From: an uncultured Veillonella sp.
GTDB lineage: Bacteria > Bacillota > Negativicutes > Veillonellales > Veillonellaceae
Direction: 5' to 3'
Assembly: GCA_934216375.1 (NCBI GenBank)
Contig: CAKQBP010000037.1
Location: 1 to 9,602 of the forward strand
DNA length: 9,602 nt
In this document: piece after piece, positions 7,194 through 9,602 of the stretch
How positions within the stretch are numbered: the first letter of the stretch is position 1
How the letters are laid out: the number at the start of each line of letters is the position of its first letter
Notes under the pieces: generated by a model
Databases searched by the model: none
Told to the model about the DNA's origin: nothing
The model's input: the letters and a program-made list of their open reading frames with translations, nothing else
Position numbers and translations under genes: made by a program

Positions 7194-7253
7194 AAAAACA
7201 CCTTCAATAGCGACAGATGAGACCAAAAGACCCAAAGCCAACTATTAAAGGTG
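7194..7253 (-). terminator. Terminator of the glycosylase gene, long loop
   Basis: In minus-strand RNA a 12-bp stem (7242-7253 with 7199-7210), with one U-G pair that exists only on this strand, is followed by UUUUU and AU-rich sequence. The loop is 31 nt, long for an intrinsic terminator. The stem begins about 13 nt after the stop codon. Confidence 0.75.
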
Positions 7254-7266
7254 CTACTTTAAATAT

Positions 7267-7860
7267 TTATTTTGTTTTTAGACCACAAGCTTTGAAGAAA
7301 TTCTTATACGCTTCAGCCTTTTTCGGTAGGCTCAACGGATAGGCACGTGATGTAGATGGCAAACGTGTCAATGTCAATTCCCGACCATTAAATACAAAAG
7401 GAATTGTTTCACCAGTTTTAGGTAATTTAACCTTTTCTGGTAAAAGGCTCAATAAAATCTCCGTAGCCTTGCCGCCTGTTGTACCAATATGCTTACAGTC
7501 AGGGATTTGCTCCAGTACGTCCGCAAGTGGAACTGGTTCAACGACCTTAAGAAATGCATCAGATGCATTCCCTTTTTCGCGAATAGCTTTCAAAACAGTA
7601 GGACAAGATGCAATTCCAGCTTCAGACAAAAAGGCTTTAATCTTCTCAGGATCCATCGCTTTTTCCTCACCATTTCTAAAATGATCCTTTTCATCAAAGA
7701 ATACGAGGCCAAAAACACGCCACATATCATTTTGGAAATTTGGATAATGGAATTCCATAGCACGTTTTGATTGTTCTGGAGGAAATGTGCCCATCATCAT
7801 GACTGTTGCCTTCTTTGGTAAGAATGGAGGGAATGGTCTTGTTTCAATTGTTTCTGCCAT
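7267..7860 (-). CDS. Uracil-DNA glycosylase superfamily protein, family-6-like
   Basis: Probable DNA-repair glycosylase that removes a deaminated base such as uracil or hypoxanthine. Seen: 197 residues. The N-terminal motif VMMMGTFPP (20-28) stands where the superfamily has its water-activating loop. It is followed by FHYPNFQNDMWRVFG (37-51), like the YPxNxFW block of Mug and deoxyinosine glycosylases. TTGGKA (127-132) ends the central strand, and LPSTSRAYP (167-175) corresponds to the LPSTSPAN-type leucine-loop motif of family 6. There is no Fe-S cysteine set, so it is not a family 4 or 5 enzyme. AAAGGAG lies 10 nt before the ATG; no in-frame start lies between. It is a single gene with its own terminator. 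Superfamily is likely; the substrate base is uncertain because motif 1 ends PP rather than PG. Confidence 0.8.
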   Translation of the reverse strand: MAETIETRPFPPFLPKKATVMMMGTFPPEQSKRAMEFHYPNFQNDMWRVFGLVFFDEKDHFRNGEEKAMDPEKIKAFLSEAGIASCPTVLKAIREKGNASDAFLKVVEPVPLADVLEQIPDCKHIGTTGGKATEILLSLLPEKVKLPKTGETIPFVFNGRELTLTRLPSTSRAYPLSLPKKAEAYKNFFKACGLKTK

Positions 7861-7929
7861 ATAGCATCAACTCCTTTCACATTCTAATATGAACTTAATT
7901 TTCAATACAATATATGAGATATATCACAC

Positions 7930-7958
7930 ATTATAATCCAATTAGCTCCTAGGTGAAA
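7930..7958 (-). promoter_or_regulatory. Possible promoter of the glycosylase gene
   Basis: Minus strand: perfect -10 TATAAT (7930-7935) with a weak -35 TTTCAC (7953-7958) at 17 bp. Predicted start near 7923, leader about 63 nt. It rests mainly on the -10. Confidence 0.4.
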
Positions 7959-8008
7959 GCAACTAAAGAACTTATTAAAATATATCAATAGACTTATATT
8001 ATCTATTA

Positions 8009-8947
8009 TTATTGGCCAATTGGTTGAGAAACTAAGGTATTAATATGATCAAAACCAACTGGTGTCGGAGATACGAGATACAAGCAAATTACAGCAGCCA
8101 CGGCAAAACCGATTGCCAAATAAGAGAAACTGCCATTCCGAGGAAATTCATACATACCAAAGAGGCGTATCCCTATAGCAGCACCAATAGCTGTAATTAA
8201 AGACGGTATAGAAAAAATGTTATAAAAGCCGAATACGACCATAAGTCCTGCATAGCCCCCTACTACAGTAACCATAGGCAACATGCGATCCATTGGATTT
8301 GGAATGGATCGCGTAAGTGCAGCTGGATAATATGAAGCCTCTATGCCAAACATGCCTAAGAATATATTAAAACCAGCCCAAATGCTATCCCATACGTTTC
8401 TAAAAGCATCTCTATGCTTGCCGGCATACCATGCAAAGTCCGTAACGATTAAAATGGCTAAGCCTACACAGACAAAGTAGAATTCACTAGGAATTTTAGG
8501 GCCTATATAAGCACCTACAGCTGTTACAATGGCACTCAAAATCGATGCTACTATTACGCGCTGTAAACGAGGCCGTTTATTTTCAGGAATGCGTTTATAC
8601 ACAGTAGCCAATAACTCTAAAACAAAGCAAGCCATAAAAACAGCAATGCCTGCAGCAGGAACAAAGAAGGCACTCACCAAACTCAAAATGAAGGGAATGC
8701 ACAAGCGCCATTTAGGGAATAAGACAAGATCTTTATAATCTAAACGAATATCTTGTGTTTCCATAGTGAAGTTGTTGTACACCACAAAGAGCAACATAAA
8801 GGCGATTACGTCAACCGCAGTTGCACCCCAAATCAATAAAGTTGGTACTACAACCATAGATAAGGCTACCCCAGAAAGGCGAGATAAGCCAGCAGCCACT
8901 AAGCCCAGTAATAAAAACGGTGTTAAAGCAGATATAATTTCAAGCAT
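8009..8947 (-). CDS. TSUP/TauE-like multi-spanning membrane protein
   Basis: Inner-membrane protein probably of the TSUP (TauE/SafE) family, whose members move sulfite, sulfonates or other organic anions. Seen: 312 residues with roughly eight to nine hydrophobic segments. The first contains GLSRLSGVALSMVVVPTLL, resembling the glycine- and proline-containing opening of TauE proteins. A basic loop KRIPENKRPRLQR separates two halves of similar layout, and the second half carries FNIFLGMFGIEASYYPAAL. Start choice: the frame extends to GTG 8995, but ATG 8947 has GGGAGGA 6 nt before it and starts directly with membrane-segment sequence, so it is preferred. No strong terminator follows. The family call rests on topology and one motif, so it is moderate; the substrate is unknown. 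Confidence 0.65.
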   Translation of the reverse strand: MLEIISALTPFLLLGLVAAGLSRLSGVALSMVVVPTLLIWGATAVDVIAFMLLFVVYNNFTMETQDIRLDYKDLVLFPKWRLCIPFILSLVSAFFVPAAGIAVFMACFVLELLATVYKRIPENKRPRLQRVIVASILSAIVTAVGAYIGPKIPSEFYFVCVGLAILIVTDFAWYAGKHRDAFRNVWDSIWAGFNIFLGMFGIEASYYPAALTRSIPNPMDRMLPMVTVVGGYAGLMVVFGFYNIFSIPSLITAIGAAIGIRLFGMYEFPRNGSFSYLAIGFAVAAVICLYLVSPTPVGFDHINTLVSQPIGQ

Positions 8948-8976
8948 AATATTCCTCCCATCATTGTATAAATTTA

Positions 8977-9005
8977 AGTATATAGTATCTACCACACTAC
9001 ATCAA
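8977..9005 (-). promoter_or_regulatory. Promoter of the TSUP-like gene overlapping the upstream stop codon
   Basis: Minus strand: -35 TTGATG (9000-9005), which includes the TGA stop of the HTH-repeat gene, 17-bp spacer, -10 TATACT (8977-8982). Predicted start near 8970, leader about 23 nt carrying the GGGAGGA site. This gives the membrane protein its own promoter despite the 54-bp gap to the gene ahead. Confidence 0.5.
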
Positions 9006-9602
9006 GGAGAGATATATTTTTTCATAGCTAGACGCTTTCGCACAGCAGAGGTAGAGCATCCCATCACCTGTGCAATCTTTGCAACTCCATAACCTTGTGC
9101 ACGGAGTTTTTTAATCTTATTTTCGTCTAGATCAAGAGTATTTGCCCTTATTTCTATACCTTGCTCTCGCAAATACATTGCCACTGTAGAACCACGTATC
9201 CCATAAGCCAGTCCAATGTCATCTGTACTCATGTGATGATGAATATATAAATAAGCCATCTCCTCTACGCGCATAGGCTTTCGAAGTTTAGGAAGTAAGC
9301 AATTCCCCATATGCCGCAATACATGGTGAACTTTCCATCGCGATATACCATACATACGAGCAATGGCATCTGTACTATTTCCACTTTTATAAGCCCTACA
9401 TATACGTACTACATCTATAGAGACGTTTTTATTTGATTGCTGACAAACCAATCCATATTCCTTCAAGCGATTCGCCATCGTCGTAATAGACACATCATAA
9501 CGCTTTGCTAATGAATGGAGCGACCACTTACCGGTCTCATACAAAGCTTGTACATGTACCATATTGATTTCTTTCTTCAGAGGCCTCCGTTCGATATCGT
9601 AC
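9002..9602 (-). CDS. Tandem helix-turn-helix repeat protein, 5' end outside window
   Basis: Probable DNA-binding protein; exact role unknown. Residues are counted from ATG 9562. Seen: four copies of a resolvase-type HTH unit with cores at 14-38, 63-87, 112-136 and 159-181. Each follows the pattern S-x3-[IL]-[AG]-x2-[YM]-[GD]-[hydrophobic]-x4-[VM]-x3-L. The conserved Tyr/Met is at 22, 71, 120 and 167, a period of 49, 49 and 47. No recombinase, kinase or ligand-binding domain is present. The frame stays open from 9562 to the window edge, reading RRPLKKEIN directly before the Met. That sequence suits the first helix of repeat 1, and no good ribosome binding site precedes ATG 9562. The true start is therefore probably beyond the window and further repeats may exist. 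GGAGG at 9583-9587 is too far from the ATG to serve it. HTH content is clear; regulator versus mobile-element function is open. Confidence 0.75.
   Translation of the reverse strand, partial: YDIERRPLKKEINMVHVQALYETGKWSLHSLAKRYDVSITTMANRLKEYGLVCQQSNKNVSIDVVRICRAYKSGNSTDAIARMYGISRWKVHHVLRHMGNCLLPKLRKPMRVEEMAYLYIHHHMSTDDIGLAYGIRGSTVAMYLREQGIEIRANTLDLDENKIKKLRAQGYGVAKIAQVMGCSTSAVRKRLAMKKYISP

Noticed and set aside
7469..7770. Overlapping plus-strand frames antisense to the glycosylase gene
   Set aside because: The two frames overlap each other and the minus-strand gene has recognisable motifs; these are shadows.
7987..8007. Terminator after the TSUP-like gene
   Set aside because: Only a 6-bp AT-only stem (AATAGA/TCTATT) with a 9-nt loop and a broken T-run; too weak to call.
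8011..8020. Palindrome ATTGGCCAAT at the end of the TSUP-like gene
   Set aside because: It lies in the last codons and stop, is short, and has no following T-run; likely coincidental.
8529..9092. Plus-strand frames antisense to the TSUP-like and HTH genes
   Set aside because: Low-complexity, basic translations without start signals; the minus-strand genes explain the open frames.
9002..9602. Resolvase or transposase fragment marking a mobile element
   Set aside because: The HTHs resemble those of resolvases, but there is no catalytic domain, no terminal inverted repeats and no target duplication in view.

Overview
The window is about 9.6 kb of AT-rich bacterial DNA. It carries eight protein genes: seven on the minus strand and one (peptidase T) on the plus strand. 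The proteins, strong AGGAGG-type ribosome binding sites, short UTRs and standard -35/-10 promoters fit a Firmicutes-type chromosome. The closest resemblance I recognise is Veillonella or a relative (Negativicutes). That assignment comes from protein style and composition, not from a search. I see no rRNA, tRNA, CRISPR array, transposase or prophage gene, so most of this is ordinary chromosome.

Layout by coordinate. 32-1045 (-) is a homocysteine S-methyltransferase. Upstream on the same strand, 1135-1920 (-) is a lipoprotein that binds amino acids for an ABC importer; no permease or ATPase gene is nearby. The 351-bp gap 1921-2271 holds that gene's promoter, two related palindromes that bracket it, a leader hairpin, and the terminator of the next gene. 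2272-4209 (-) is an OPT-family oligopeptide transporter. It is divergent from pepT at 4456-5679 (+), with back-to-back promoters between them. A 38-bp perfect palindrome serves as a two-way terminator between pepT and the convergent MFS transporter at 5757-7007 (-). Next come a uracil-DNA-glycosylase-superfamily enzyme at 7267-7860 (-), a TSUP/TauE-like membrane protein at 8009-8947 (-), and a protein made of four tandem helix-turn-helix units at 9002 to the right edge (-), whose start lies beyond the window.

How the genes may work together. The OPT importer and PepT make a coherent peptide-uptake and tripeptide-cleavage pair. The binding protein and the methyltransferase may form a small amino-acid or methionine module, but the ligand is not visible from sequence. 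The other genes look like single transcription units, each with its own promoter or terminator.

The least ordinary items are the protein built from four HTH repeats with a 47-49-residue period, and the pair of AATACC/GGTATT palindromes around the binding-protein promoter. I did not find a clear new multi-gene system.
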